Shown here: piece after piece, positions 1-8,383 of the stretch
Numbering within the stretch: the first letter of the stretch is position 1
How the letters are laid out: each line of letters begins with the position of its first letter
Source of the DNA: Gaiellasilicea sp046594445
Lineage (GTDB): Bacteria; Actinomycetota; Thermoleophilia; Gaiellales; Gaiellaceae
Direction: 5' to 3'
DNA length: 64,000 bases
Assembly: GCA_046594445.1 (NCBI GenBank)
Contig: JBKJSM010000057.1
Span: 24,328 to 88,327 of the forward strand
The notes under the pieces: generated by a model
What the model saw: the letters and a program-made list of their open reading frames with translations, nothing else
What the model was told of the DNA's origin: nothing
Databases searched by the model: none
Program-made: the position numbers and the translations under genes

Positions 1-519
1 GATCGCGAGCCTCCAGAGCAGGGTGATCCAGGCATCGCGGAGCTCGGCTTTGGGCTTCGCCACGATCAGATGACCGAAGACTGCGCCCGTCTCGCCGCCC
101 AGTCGCAACGGATGCGACGCGGCCAGATACGGCCGCTCCTCGAGCGGAGGCTCGAACTCGAACGTCTGCACGCGGGCGGGGTCGAGCCGCGTCCCGACGT
201 CCGCGGTCGAGAGCCGGCTGAGGCCCGCGTCCTGACCGGGAAAGAGAGGCGCCCCGACGTAGTAAATGCTGTCGCCGGTCGCCGCTTCGAGCTTCGCCGC
301 AGCGAAGGCCGGTGCTGCCTTGCTCTCGTCGGAGGCCCGCTCGGCCGACTCGGCGTACAGCGCCGCAAGCCCGCGCGCCTCCTGCTGCAGCTCGACGAGG
401 GTCTCGTTGCGCGTGTAGTCCTGGAACAGGCGGAGGGCGATCAGGCTCGTGACGAGCCCGGAGAGCGCGATCGCCGCCAGGAAGAGCGCCGGCAGGCGAA
501 AGCGCAGGGAGTTGAACAC
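1..519 (-). CDS. Sensor histidine kinase, N-terminal part (runs off the window)
   Basis: Reading leftward from a GTG at 519, an open frame continues to base 1 without a stop. It starts with a short basic segment (VFNSLRFR), then one hydrophobic helix at about residues 8-28, then an extracellular-type region of about 140 residues, and a second hydrophobic stretch begins at the window edge (WITLLWRLA). This is the usual front half of a membrane sensor kinase; HAMP, HisKA and ATPase domains would lie outside the window. It begins three bases after the stop of the OmpR-type response regulator, so the two should be co-transcribed as a two-component pair. The ligand cannot be guessed. The kinase call rests on the neighbour and the topology, not on a visible catalytic domain. 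Confidence 0.7.
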   Translation of the reverse strand, partial: MFNSLRFRLPALFLAAIALSGLVTSLIALRLFQDYTRNETLVELQQEARGLAALYAESAERASDESKAAPAFAAAKLEAATGDSIYYVGAPLFPGQDAGLSRLSTADVGTRLDPARVQTFEFEPPLEERPYLAASHPLRLGGETGAVFGHLIVAKPKAELRDAWITLLWRLAI

Positions 520-522
520 GGT

Positions 523-1236
523 TTAGGCCGCGGGCGCGGGCGCAGTGTTCCGGTCGGGGCCGACCTTGTAGCCGACGCCCCAAACCGTCACGATCGGGGA
601 CGCGTCGCCGAGCTTCCGGCGCAGCTGCCGCACGTGCACGTCGACGGTGCGCGTGTCGCCCGCAAAGGTGTAGCCCCAGACCCGCTCGAGCAGCTGGTCG
701 CGCGTCAGCACGAGCCCGCGGTGGTCGATCAGCTCCCAGAGCAGGTCGAACTCCTTCGGCGCGAGCTGGATCTCTTCCTCGCCGACCTTGACCTCGCGGC
801 GGCCGGCGTTGATGACCACGTCTCCGTGGCGCAGCTCCTCCTCGACGTCGCGCCGGCGATCGGGCGCCGAGCGCCGCAGCACGCTCTTGACGCGGGCGAC
901 CAATTCTCGGGGGTTGAACGGTTTGGTCAGGTAGTCGTCGGCGCCGACCTCGAGCCCGATGATCTTGTCGACGTCCTCGTCGCGGGCCGTCAGCATCAGG
1001 ATCGGGACGTCGGAGGTCTTGCGGACACGTCGGCAGATCTCGATCCCGTCGATGTCCGGCAGCATCAGGTCGAGGATGATCAGGGCCGGCAGCTCGGCCG
1101 CAACCTGCGTCAGGGCGGCGCTGCCGGTGGTGACCGCGCGCACGTTGTACCCAGCGTTCTTCAGGTAGAGGGAGACGAACGACGCGATCGACGCCTCATC
1201 CTCGACGACCAGGATCGTCTGAGTGCCAGCCGCCAT
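523..1236 (-). CDS. OmpR/PhoB-family response regulator
   Basis: 237 residues. Receiver domain at about residues 7-122 with the acidic pair VEDE, the phospho-acceptor Asp at about 56 in LIILDLMLPDIDG, a conserved Thr in LMLTARDED and the Lys at about 105 in YLTKPFNP. The C-terminal 100 residues are an OmpR-type winged helix (LAPKEFDLLWELIDH, then TRDQLLERVWGY and TVDVHVRQLRRKLG). It acts as a cytoplasmic transcription factor phosphorylated by the kinase encoded just downstream. Its ATG overlaps the stop of the secreted-protein gene upstream by one base (TGATG), so the three genes form one transcription unit. Regulon unknown. Confidence 0.95.
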   Translation of the reverse strand: MAAGTQTILVVEDEASIASFVSLYLKNAGYNVRAVTTGSAALTQVAAELPALIILDLMLPDIDGIEICRRVRKTSDVPILMLTARDEDVDKIIGLEVGADDYLTKPFNPRELVARVKSVLRRSAPDRRRDVEEELRHGDVVINAGRREVKVGEEEIQLAPKEFDLLWELIDHRGLVLTRDQLLERVWGYTFAGDTRTVDVHVRQLRRKLGDASPIVTVWGVGYKVGPDRNTAPAPAA

Positions 1237-1820
1237 CAGCCGGAGGCGGGGCCGACCGGGCTCTTCTCGCCCGAACCGGGCGTGCCGAGCTGGAAGCGCC
1301 GCTCGACATCGGGCAGCGGCCGGCAGCTCGACTGGCCGCTGCGACAGTCGCTGCCGTCGAGCGAGTACACGCCCGGGTCTGCGTCGCTGTCGCCCCTAAT
1401 CGTGCCGGTGCCCTTGCCGACCGCGGACAGGTCGATGCCCTTGCCGACGATGAGGATCCTGTAGCCGCCGCCGACGAGCCGGAAGCGGAGACCCTGCCCG
1501 CCGTAGCGGACGCAGTCCTCACCGATGAACCGCATCGGATGATCGTCGCCCGAGACGAAGGGCACGTGCGAGTCGTCGGGAGTCAGGTCGCAGATCTGGA
1601 CGAAGCCGCGCTCGAGCCGGCCGATCACGCCGCCTCTGGCCTGAAGGGTGATCTTGCCGCGGCCGTCCTCGACGGTCAGAGTGCCTTCGCCCGCGCGTTT
1701 GCCGGCTTCGCCGGCTACTCCGGCGACGGGCAGGGCGAGCGCCAGCAGCCCGAGGAAGGTGAACAGCTTCCGCATGGGCTTCAGTATCGACACGCTGCGT
1801 GTGCCGAGCGTCAGGGTCAT
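1236..1820 (-). CDS. Secreted protein of unknown function, first gene of a two-component operon
   Basis: After a hydrophobic signal peptide (LFTFLGLLALALPVAGVAG) the mature part is about 150 residues, Gly- and Asp-rich, with predicted beta character (TLTVEDGRGKITLQARGG, LRFRLVGGGYRILIVGKGI) and four cysteines. No family recognised. Placed ahead of a response regulator and sensor kinase, it may be a periplasmic accessory or output of that system (inference). The start is uncertain: ATG at 1820 lies eight bases after a TACACT box, while ATG at 1775 gives a shorter signal peptide preceded by GATACT seven bases upstream. Divergent from the antiporter gene. Confidence 0.7.
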   Translation of the reverse strand: MTLTLGTRSVSILKPMRKLFTFLGLLALALPVAGVAGEAGKRAGEGTLTVEDGRGKITLQARGGVIGRLERGFVQICDLTPDDSHVPFVSGDDHPMRFIGEDCVRYGGQGLRFRLVGGGYRILIVGKGIDLSAVGKGTGTIRGDSDADPGVYSLDGSDCRSGQSSCRPLPDVERRFQLGTPGSGEKSPVGPASG

Positions 1821-1861
1821 GTAAGGAAAGTGTAAGCGCACATCGGTGGCGCGGGTAGGCC

Positions 1862-1867
1862 TAGATT
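1862..1867 (+). promoter_or_regulatory. Leaderless -10 box (TAGATT) of the antiporter gene
   Basis: TAGATT is followed by six bases and then the ATG at 1874. The spacing fits a transcript that begins at the start codon; there is no Shine-Dalgarno sequence. Confidence 0.55.
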
Positions 1868-1873
1868 TCCCGG

Positions 1874-3085
1874 ATGGACGAGATCGGCGACTTCGGTCAG
1901 ATCGTACTGGTGGTCGCCGCCGGCTTCTCGCTCGCGCTCTTCGGCCGCTCGATCACCGAACGGCTGGCGATCCCGAGCGCGGCCCTCTTCCTGGTCGCCG
2001 CAGCGGCGGCCTCGGATCTCGTTCCTGCGCTGGGCGACGCCGTCTCCTTCGTCACGGTCGAGCGGATCGCCGTGGTCGCGCTGATCGTGATCCTGCTCGA
2101 CGGCGGCATGGACATCGGCTGGCGACTCTTTCGAGCTTCCGCCGTTCCGATTCTCTCGCTCGGCGTGCTCGGCACGTTCGCTACCGCGGGGGTGATCGCG
2201 CTCGCGGCCCACCTGCTCCTCGACCTCTCCTGGATCACGAGCGGGTTGCTCGGCGCGGCGCTCGCGCCCACGGACCCCGCGGTCACGTTCAGCGTGCTTG
2301 GTGGGCGCGAGATCGAGGGACGAACCGGCACGATCCTGAAGGGCGAGTCCGGCGCAAACGACCCGGTCGGGATCGCGCTGATGATCGGGATGATCGAGCT
2401 GGCGACGAGCGACGACGGCTCGTTCTGGACCGTCGTCGAGGAGTTCACGGTGGAGATGGTGCTGGGTGTGGCTGTCGGCGTCCTGGGCGCCGCCGTCTTC
2501 CTGCCGGTCATGAAGCGCGTTCCGTTGCCTGAAGTGTCGTTGTATCCGCTTCGCCTACTCGCTGCCGGGGGCGCGGTCTACGGAGCCGCCACGCTCGTGC
2601 ACGGATCGGGCTTCCTTGCCGTCTTTGTCGCCGGGATCCTGATCGGCGACGCCCAACTGCCCCACAGGCGCGAGGTCGACGGCTTCCTCTCCTCGCTCGG
2701 AAGCCTGGCGGAGATCACCGCCTTCGTCGCTCTCGGGCTCACGATCACTCTCGCCTCGCTCTTCGAGGAAGGCGTCTGGCTGGATGGCCTCCTGCTGGCG
2801 GCGCTACTCGCGTTCGTGATCCGGCCGCTCGTCGTCGGCGGACTCCTTCTTCCCGTTCGCCTGAGCCGCGGCGAGCGTCTCTTCGTGATGTGGAGCGGCC
2901 TCAAGGGGGCCGTGCCGATCCTGCTCGCAGCACTCGCGGTGATCGGCGGCGTCGACGACGGAGAGGCGATCTACGGGATCGTCTTCGTGGTCGTCCTCTT
3001 CTCCGTGCTCGTGCAGGGGACGTTCGTGCCGCTCGTCGCCGCGCGTCTCGGTGTGCCGATGAGCCGGGCGGACGCTCAGTCGTAG
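1874..3085 (+). CDS. Cation/proton antiporter, CPA1 (NhaP-like) family
   Basis: 403 residues, almost entirely hydrophobic with about twelve membrane segments. Two diagnostic motifs are visible: LAPTDPAVTF around residue 134, which carries the conserved Asp of the unwound helix, and GESGANDPVGIAL around 157, the ND-type ion-binding motif of electroneutral CPA1 exchangers. Expected role is Na+/H+ or K+/H+ exchange at the inner membrane for pH and salt homeostasis. No cytoplasmic TrkA-C or CBS tail is present, so it is a minimal form. Ends ten bases inside the convergent dehydrogenase gene. Confidence 0.92.
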   Translation: MDEIGDFGQIVLVVAAGFSLALFGRSITERLAIPSAALFLVAAAAASDLVPALGDAVSFVTVERIAVVALIVILLDGGMDIGWRLFRASAVPILSLGVLGTFATAGVIALAAHLLLDLSWITSGLLGAALAPTDPAVTFSVLGGREIEGRTGTILKGESGANDPVGIALMIGMIELATSDDGSFWTVVEEFTVEMVLGVAVGVLGAAVFLPVMKRVPLPEVSLYPLRLLAAGGAVYGAATLVHGSGFLAVFVAGILIGDAQLPHRREVDGFLSSLGSLAEITAFVALGLTITLASLFEEGVWLDGLLLAALLAFVIRPLVVGGLLLPVRLSRGERLFVMWSGLKGAVPILLAALAVIGGVDDGEAIYGIVFVVVLFSVLVQGTFVPLVAARLGVPMSRADAQS

Positions 3086-3930
3086 GTGTAGAAGCCGCGG
3101 CCGGACTTGCGTCCGAGCAGGCCGGCGTTGCGCATCGCGACCAGACGCGGCGGCGGCGCCATCCGCTGCTCCCGCGTCTTCTCGTACAGCGCCTCGGACG
3201 CATGCACGTGCACGTCGATTCCGACGAGGTCGACGAGGGCGCACGGGCCCATCGGCCAGCCGGCGCCGTTCTTCATCCCCGTGTCCAGATCCTCCGGCGA
3301 CACCCGCGACTCGTCGAGTACCCGGATGCAATCGTTCAGAAGCGGGATCAGGACGCGGTTGACGACGAACCCGGGCGTGTCGTGGCAGCGGATCGGCGTC
3401 TTCCCGATCCGCCCGCCGAACGCGTAGGCGGTCTCGAACGGCTCGTCGGCGGTCAGCTCGGCGCGGACGATCTCGACGAGCGGCATCAGCGGCGCGGGGT
3501 TGAAGAAGTGCATGCCGACCACGCGCTCCGGCCTTGTAGCCGCGGCCGCGATCTCGGTCACCGAGAGCGCCGAGGTGTTCGTGGCGAGCACGGCGTCGGG
3601 CCGGCAGATCCGGTCGAGCTCGGCGAAGAGCTCTCGCTTCGGCTCGAGCTCCTCGACGATCGCCTCGATCACGAGGTCGCAGTCGGCGAAGTCGGCAACG
3701 TCGGTCGTCAGCGTCAGGCGCGCGACCGCGTCGTCGCGGGCGCCCTGCTCGAGCTGCCCCTTCTCGACCTTGCGGGTGAGGAAGTGCCCGATCCGCTCGC
3801 GCGCCTTCTCACCGAGGCCAGAGGTGACTTCACGACCGACCGTCTCCACTCCGGCCTCGACGCAGAGCTGCGCGATCCCGGCGCCCATCGCGCCGAGCCC
3901 AACCACACCGACCTTGCGGATCTCCCCCAT
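3076..3930 (-). CDS. 3-hydroxyacyl-CoA (3-hydroxybutyryl-CoA) dehydrogenase
   Basis: 284 residues, the normal length of the single-domain bacterial enzyme. The Rossmann motif GLGAMGAGIAQ stands at residues 10-20, the catalytic His sits in VVGMHFFNPAPL, and the C-terminal dimerisation domain begins after FVVNRVLIPLLND. It oxidises L-3-hydroxyacyl-CoA with NAD+ in beta-oxidation or butanoate metabolism. Last gene of the minus-strand operon that also carries a thiolase, which would act on the 3-ketoacyl-CoA it produces. No enoyl-CoA hydratase is visible in the operon. Substrate chain length cannot be told. Confidence 0.92.
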   Translation of the reverse strand: MGEIRKVGVVGLGAMGAGIAQLCVEAGVETVGREVTSGLGEKARERIGHFLTRKVEKGQLEQGARDDAVARLTLTTDVADFADCDLVIEAIVEELEPKRELFAELDRICRPDAVLATNTSALSVTEIAAAATRPERVVGMHFFNPAPLMPLVEIVRAELTADEPFETAYAFGGRIGKTPIRCHDTPGFVVNRVLIPLLNDCIRVLDESRVSPEDLDTGMKNGAGWPMGPCALVDLVGIDVHVHASEALYEKTREQRMAPPPRLVAMRNAGLLGRKSGRGFYTYD

Positions 3931-3946
3931 CGGCGGCCGATCCTAC

Positions 3947-4339
3947 CTACCGCGCGATCTCCCAGATGTGGCCGCCGGGATCGCTGAAGCTGGCGGTTCG
4001 CACTCCCCAGGGACGATCCATCGGGCCGTTCAGCAGCTCGACTCCGCGTGTGGCCAGCTCCGCGCACATGGCGTCCACGTCGTCCACCTCGATCGTGAAC
4101 TGCATGCGGGCTCCGGCCCGGCGACCGGCCACCGTCGCGGGCTCGATCAGCTCCCGCGCGGCGGTGGCCTTCAGCAGGTTGACGATCGAGTTCCCGAAGT
4201 TGAACACAACCGAGTCGTCGTCCTCGAACGCCAACGGCAGGCCGAAGACCTCCCGGTAGAACTTCTTCGCGCCCGCGAGGTCCTCGACGAACAGCGTGAT
4301 GGCACTGATGCCCCGCGGCCACGCCGCGCTAGTCGTCAA
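3947..4339 (-). CDS. VOC (glyoxalase/bleomycin-resistance) superfamily protein
   Basis: 130 residues with the paired beta-alpha-beta-beta-beta modules of the vicinal oxygen chelate fold: ITLFVEDLAGAKKFYREVFG at the start and a second module ending FSDPGGHIWEIAR with the typical DPxGxxxE ligand motif. Members are glyoxalases, epimerases, dioxygenases or drug-binding proteins, and nothing here picks a reaction. Methylmalonyl-CoA epimerase is less likely, as its usual residues are not obvious. The start overlaps the upstream DUF1905-like gene by 11 bases, indicating coupling. Confidence 0.85.
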   Translation of the reverse strand: MTTSAAWPRGISAITLFVEDLAGAKKFYREVFGLPLAFEDDDSVVFNFGNSIVNLLKATAARELIEPATVAGRRAGARMQFTIEVDDVDAMCAELATRGVELLNGPMDRPWGVRTASFSDPGGHIWEIAR

Positions 4340-4610
4340 GCCGCTCCTCCAACTGAACGGTGGCGGTGTCGCCAGCCTCCTTGCCGATCGCGCGGCGGAC
4401 GTCTGCCTTGATCGGCAGCTTGTGGGTGCCGTCGCCGAGCGCCATGAACGAGGTTCGGAAGGGATGTCCGTCGATCGAGCCGCGAACCTTCACGAGCCCT
4501 CGCGTGCCGAAGAACTCGACCGAGCGAGGCCAGATGACGTACGTCCAGCCACCCTTCGCCGGGCTCTTCTGCAAAATCGCTGTGAACCGCTCCCCGAGAT
4601 GCGTCGTCAT
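4329..4610 (-). CDS. DUF1905-like small beta-barrel protein
   Basis: 93 residues. The pattern of an N-terminal strand (FTAILQKSPAKGGWTYVIWP), the core VKVRGSIDGHPFRTSFMALG, then HKLPIKADVRRAIGKEAGD and a final strand TATVQLEERLD matches the DUF1905 family, whose function is unknown. ATG is preceded by GGAGG nine bases upstream. It sits between a thiolase and a VOC protein. A role in the pathway is possible but unsupported. Confidence 0.85.
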   Translation of the reverse strand: MTTHLGERFTAILQKSPAKGGWTYVIWPRSVEFFGTRGLVKVRGSIDGHPFRTSFMALGDGTHKLPIKADVRRAIGKEAGDTATVQLEERLDD

Positions 4611-4686
4611 CGTCCTGAACCTCCAGTCCGCGGGTTCCGTCTGGATTTGAGACTCCGAGCGGGCCTGAAACTCATCGGTATTGAGC

Positions 4687-4713
4687 GCGCTAGACGCGCT
4701 AGACGCGCTCGAC
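4687..4713. repeat. 9-bp tandem repeat across the thiolase stop codon
   Basis: The unit GCGCTAGAC occurs twice, followed by the variant GCGCTCGAC. The unit is three codons long and contains CTA, so on the minus strand it supplies the TAG stop of the thiolase and a second in-frame TAG nine bases later. Probably replication slippage. Confidence 0.7.
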
Positions 4714-5844
4714 GACCGCGGCGATCGCCTGGCCGAAGCCGATGCACATGCAGGCGATCCCGTAGCGCGCCTCGCGACGCTCGAGCTCGTTCAGCAGCGT
4801 CGCGGTGACGCGCGCGCCGGTGGCGCCGAGCGGATGGCCGAGCGAGATGCCGCCGCCGTTCGGGTTGATGTCGTCGAAGCGGTCCTCGAGGCCGGCGTCG
4901 TGCGCGAACTGGAGCACGACCGACGCGAACGCCTCGTTCACCTCGATCACCGAGATGTCGTCCCAGGTCAGCCCGGCCTTCGCGAGCGCCTTGCGGCAGG
5001 CCTCCGGGTTCCCATGGAGCATCCGGTAGGGGTCGACGCCCGAGAGCCCGAAGGAGACGAAGCGTGCGCGCGGCTCGAGTCCGAGCCGGCTCGCTGCCGC
5101 CTCGCTCGTGACGAGCACCGCGGCGGCGCCGTCGACGATCTGGCTCGAGTTGCCGGCGGTGACGACGCCGTCGGGGATGAAGGCGGGCTGGAGCGCGGCG
5201 AGCTTCTCGGCCGACGTATCGGCGCGCGGCGCCTCGTCGACGGCGAAGAGCACGGCGGCCCCGGCGGCCGAGACCTCGACGGGAACGATCTCGTTCTCGA
5301 AGCGACCCTCCTCGATGGCGGCGAGCGCGCGGCGGTGCGACTCGAGCGAATAGGAGTCGAGCGCCTCGCGGGACAGGTGCCACTCGGCGGCGATCGCCTC
5401 GGCGGAGATCCCCTGCGGGACGATCTGCCAGCGCTCGTGCAACTTGTCTGAGAGGTCGCCCCCGTTCGAGCCCATCGGGACGCGCGACATCATCTCGACG
5501 CCGGCCGATACGACGACATCGAGCTGCCCGGCCCAGATCGCTGCGGCGGCGTTGAAGTTCGTCTGCATGGAGGAGCCGCATTGCCGGTCGACGGTCGTGC
5601 CGCAGACCGTCTCGGGCCAGCCGGCGACCATCGGCGCCATCCGGCCGATGTTCCAGCCCTGCTCCCCGATCTGCGTCACGCAGCCCATCTGGACGTCCTC
5701 GACCTCGGCCGGGTCAAGGTCGTGTCGGGCGACGAGGCCGTTCAGCACCTGCGCGGCGAGCTCGTCGCCGCGCGTGCCCGAAAGCGAGCCGTTCCTGCGC
5801 CCGATCGGGCTGCGGACGGCGTCGACGATCAGGGCGTCGGTCAC
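4699..5844 (-). CDS. Acetyl-CoA acetyltransferase / thiolase
   Basis: 381 residues from a GTG at 5844, whose GTGA overlaps the stop of the upstream P450 gene; an earlier ATG would add a 15-residue tail with no homology. Thiolase hallmarks: the nucleophilic Cys in TTVDRQCGSSMQ at about 88, NGGGISLGHPLGATGAR with the catalytic His, and the second Cys in CMCIGFGQA, where GGG is more usual than GFG. It condenses or cleaves acyl-CoA with CoA. Together with the 3-hydroxyacyl-CoA dehydrogenase it suggests a degradation or ketone-body type pathway; the P450 upstream could supply the oxidised substrate (inference). Confidence 0.93.
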   Translation of the reverse strand: MTDALIVDAVRSPIGRRNGSLSGTRGDELAAQVLNGLVARHDLDPAEVEDVQMGCVTQIGEQGWNIGRMAPMVAGWPETVCGTTVDRQCGSSMQTNFNAAAAIWAGQLDVVVSAGVEMMSRVPMGSNGGDLSDKLHERWQIVPQGISAEAIAAEWHLSREALDSYSLESHRRALAAIEEGRFENEIVPVEVSAAGAAVLFAVDEAPRADTSAEKLAALQPAFIPDGVVTAGNSSQIVDGAAAVLVTSEAAASRLGLEPRARFVSFGLSGVDPYRMLHGNPEACRKALAKAGLTWDDISVIEVNEAFASVVLQFAHDAGLEDRFDDINPNGGGISLGHPLGATGARVTATLLNELERREARYGIACMCIGFGQAIAAVVERV

Positions 5845-7049
5845 CTGCTCAGGGTACCGCTTCCGTTGCCGACATCCCAGCGCGCCCACAGCGTCGGCGG
5901 CTTGCGGAAGACGAGCCCGCGCGGCGCGCTCGGGCGCTGGGGATCGAGGTGCACCCCGGGCAGGCGGGAGAGCAGGCGGTCGAGCGCGACCCGAGCTTCG
6001 AGCCGCGCCAGGTGCATCCCGATGCAGACGTGCGGCCCCTGGGCGAAGGTCACGTGCAGCCGCGTGTTGTCGCGCGCGAGGTCGAAGCGGTCCGGCTCCG
6101 CGAAGACCGCGGGATCGCGGTTCGCCCCGGCGAGCGAGACCGTCACGAGGTCTCGCTCTCCGATCTGCGCTCGTCCGAGCCCGATGTCCCTCGTCGCGTA
6201 CCGGTCGACGACCGCGGCGGCCGGCTCGAGACGGAGCGACTCCTCGACCGCCGCGCCGACGAGAGCCGGATCGCGCTCGACGAGCGCGCGCTGCTCGGGG
6301 TGCGCGAGCACGTGCAGGATCGCGTTGGCGATCGCCCCCTCGGTTGTCTCGATGCCGCCGAACAGGAGCACGGCAGCGTTGGAGACGACCTCCCCGCCGG
6401 TCAGTCCGCCCCCGCCCCCAGCGGCGGCCGCTACCAGCGAGGTGTCCGGATCGCTGCCGAAGACCCGCTCGACGCTGGCGCGCAGCCGCTCGAACGCCTC
6501 CCCCGCGTCAGGCCCTGCCGGCAGGCCCTCGGTGATCGCGGTTACGCCGGCGACGATCGATTCGTACCAGCCGGGCACCGCTCCCGAGTCCTCCTCGTCG
6601 AGCCCGAGCGCCTGCACCATCGCGGCGACGGAGAGCGGGCCGGCGAGGCTGCGTCGCAGCTCCGCCTCTCCGTCCGCCTCGACCGCGTCAAGCAGCCGGT
6701 CGACCTCTGCGTCGACGAAGTCGGCGAAGCGCGCGCGCACGGAGTCGAGCCGGAAGGGGCGAGCGAAGGGATCGCGATGGCGAGCGTGCTCGGGGCCGTC
6801 GAGCGAGAGCATGCTCGGGCCGACGACCTGCGCGGTCGAGAAGCGAGGGTCGTCGACAGTAAACGTCTCGGCGTCGCGCATCACCTCGAGGGCCAGGTCG
6901 CGCCGGGTGACGAGCCAGCCGTCGAGCGCCGGTAGCCAGGAGACAGGCTCCGACTCGCGCAGCCGCGCGAGCACTGGATGCGGATCGTGATCCAGCTCCG
7001 CGATCGTGACCACGGCGCCGAGCGGGAAGTCGTCACGTGCGGACGGCAT
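5841..7049 (-). CDS. Cytochrome P450
   Basis: About 402 residues, normal for a soluble bacterial class I P450. I-helix signature GGIETTEGAIAN, ExxR in EESLRLEP, and haem-binding loop FAQGPHVCIGMHLARLE with the axial Cys. Electron partners (ferredoxin and reductase) are not in the window. ATG at 7049 overlaps the end of the hydrolase-cyclase gene by 17 bases; an in-frame start at 7073 is less likely. The stop overlaps the thiolase start. Likely a monooxygenase in the same catabolic route, perhaps on a terpenoid, steroid or fatty-acid type substrate, which cannot be resolved here. Confidence 0.95.
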   Translation of the reverse strand: MPSARDDFPLGAVVTIAELDHDPHPVLARLRESEPVSWLPALDGWLVTRRDLALEVMRDAETFTVDDPRFSTAQVVGPSMLSLDGPEHARHRDPFARPFRLDSVRARFADFVDAEVDRLLDAVEADGEAELRRSLAGPLSVAAMVQALGLDEEDSGAVPGWYESIVAGVTAITEGLPAGPDAGEAFERLRASVERVFGSDPDTSLVAAAAGGGGGLTGGEVVSNAAVLLFGGIETTEGAIANAILHVLAHPEQRALVERDPALVGAAVEESLRLEPAAAVVDRYATRDIGLGRAQIGERDLVTVSLAGANRDPAVFAEPDRFDLARDNTRLHVTFAQGPHVCIGMHLARLEARVALDRLLSRLPGVHLDPQRPSAPRGLVFRKPPTLWARWDVGNGSGTLSR

Positions 7050-8358
7050 AGATACCCCATGAGCCCGGGACACCCTTCAACTCGCGCTCACCGCGCTCCT
7101 CGAACTCGAGCCCCGAGCCCGCGACGAGATCGCGGACGGTGGCGGAAACGAGAATCTCGCCTTCGGCGGCTGCGGCGGAGATCCTGGCGCCGATCACGAC
7201 CGCCACCCCCGCCAGCTTCCCGTCCACCTGCTCGCACTCACCGGTGTGCACGCCCGCCCGCACGCCGAGCCCGATCCGCGCCAGCCCGTCGCGGATCGCG
7301 GTCGCGCAGCGCACGGCTCGCGCCGGACCGTCGAACGCAGCGAAGAAGCCGTCGCCCGCGACGTCCAGCTCCCGCCCGCGGTAGCGCTCGAGCTCGCCGC
7401 GGACGACCGTGTGGTGGCGCTCGACCAGCTCGGCCCAGCGGCGGTCCCCCTCGGCGACGGCCCGCTCCGTAGATCGGACGAGATCGGTAAAGAGGATCGT
7501 CGCGAGCACGCGATCGGGATCAGGCCCGCGTCGTACCCCGGTGAGAAACGACTCGACCTCCTCGAGGATCTGATCCGCGTCGACGGAGATCATGTGCGAG
7601 CTCCCGGGCAGCTCGATGAAGCGGGCATCGGGAACGTGGGCCCCGATGTAGCGGCCTTCTTCGACATTGGAGTCAGCGTCGCCGGTGCGATGAAGAACGA
7701 GGGTCGGCGCCGTGATCGCCGGCAGGACGTGCCGCACGTCGATCTGGCTGTTCATCAGGATCAGGTCGCGCGCGGCGCCGGGGCTCGCCGCCGCACGAGC
7801 ACGGCGCAGCCACCAGTTGACGCTCGCGTCGTCGGTGTCCGCACCCATCCTCGCGTGGTCGGCCTTCGTGCCCCAGTCACGCTCGACCTCGGCGGCGTAG
7901 GCCTGCCGCTCTTCCCAGGTCACGGCCCACGGGTAGTCGTCGTCGGGATCGCGCCGCTTCGCGTAGGAGGCGTAGATGACGAGCGCCGACACACGCTCGG
8001 GATACGTCGCCGCGAACAGGCAGCACATCGGGCCACCCTCCGAGTAGCCGTACAGCGCCGCGCGCTCGCTGCCTGCTGCGTCCATGACCGCGCGGACGTC
8101 ATCCATTCGCGTCTCGAGGTCGGGCAGCCCGACGGTGCGATCCGAAAGACCCGTGCCTCGCTTGTCGAACCGGATCAGCCGCGCGAAGGAGGAGAGCCGC
8201 CGCAGCATGTGGGCATACCGGGGCTCCTCCCAGTCGATGTCCAGGTGGGAGACGAATCCCGGCACCAGGACGAGGTCGAGCGGCCCTTGCCCCGTTACCT
8301 GGTAGGCGATGTTGACCTCGCCGCTGCGGGCGTACCGGGTATCAGGCGGCGAGGACAT
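7033..8358 (-). CDS. Alpha/beta hydrolase fused to class III adenylate/guanylate cyclase domain
   Basis: 441 residues from ATG at 8358. Residues 1-275 form an alpha/beta hydrolase with an oxyanion region LVLVPGFVSHLD, the nucleophile in LYGYSEGGPMC and a catalytic His in PGSSHMISVD. Residues 285-441 form a class III cyclase homology domain: TILFTDLVRSTERA and VAGDGFFAAFDGPARA carry the two metal-binding Asp, and VRAGVHTGECE follows. This architecture is known in Actinobacteria, usually annotated as adenylate/guanylate cyclase; whether it is an active cyclase is unproven. First gene of the P450-thiolase operon. Only 25 bases separate it from the divergent aldehyde dehydrogenase start. Confidence 0.88.
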   Translation of the reverse strand: MSSPPDTRYARSGEVNIAYQVTGQGPLDLVLVPGFVSHLDIDWEEPRYAHMLRRLSSFARLIRFDKRGTGLSDRTVGLPDLETRMDDVRAVMDAAGSERAALYGYSEGGPMCCLFAATYPERVSALVIYASYAKRRDPDDDYPWAVTWEERQAYAAEVERDWGTKADHARMGADTDDASVNWWLRRARAAASPGAARDLILMNSQIDVRHVLPAITAPTLVLHRTGDADSNVEEGRYIGAHVPDARFIELPGSSHMISVDADQILEEVESFLTGVRRGPDPDRVLATILFTDLVRSTERAVAEGDRRWAELVERHHTVVRGELERYRGRELDVAGDGFFAAFDGPARAVRCATAIRDGLARIGLGVRAGVHTGECEQVDGKLAGVAVVIGARISAAAAEGEILVSATVRDLVAGSGLEFEERGERELKGVPGSWGIYAVRT

Positions 8359-8371
8359 GCCCGCAGTCTCG

Positions 8372-8377
8372 TAGACT
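8372..8377 (+). promoter_or_regulatory. Leaderless -10 box (TAGACT) of the aldehyde dehydrogenase gene
   Basis: TAGACT lies six bases before ATG 8384. The opposite strand has GAGACT six bases before the divergent start at 8358, so two -10 elements share the 25-base gap. Confidence 0.55.
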
Positions 8378-8383
8378 CGGTGC

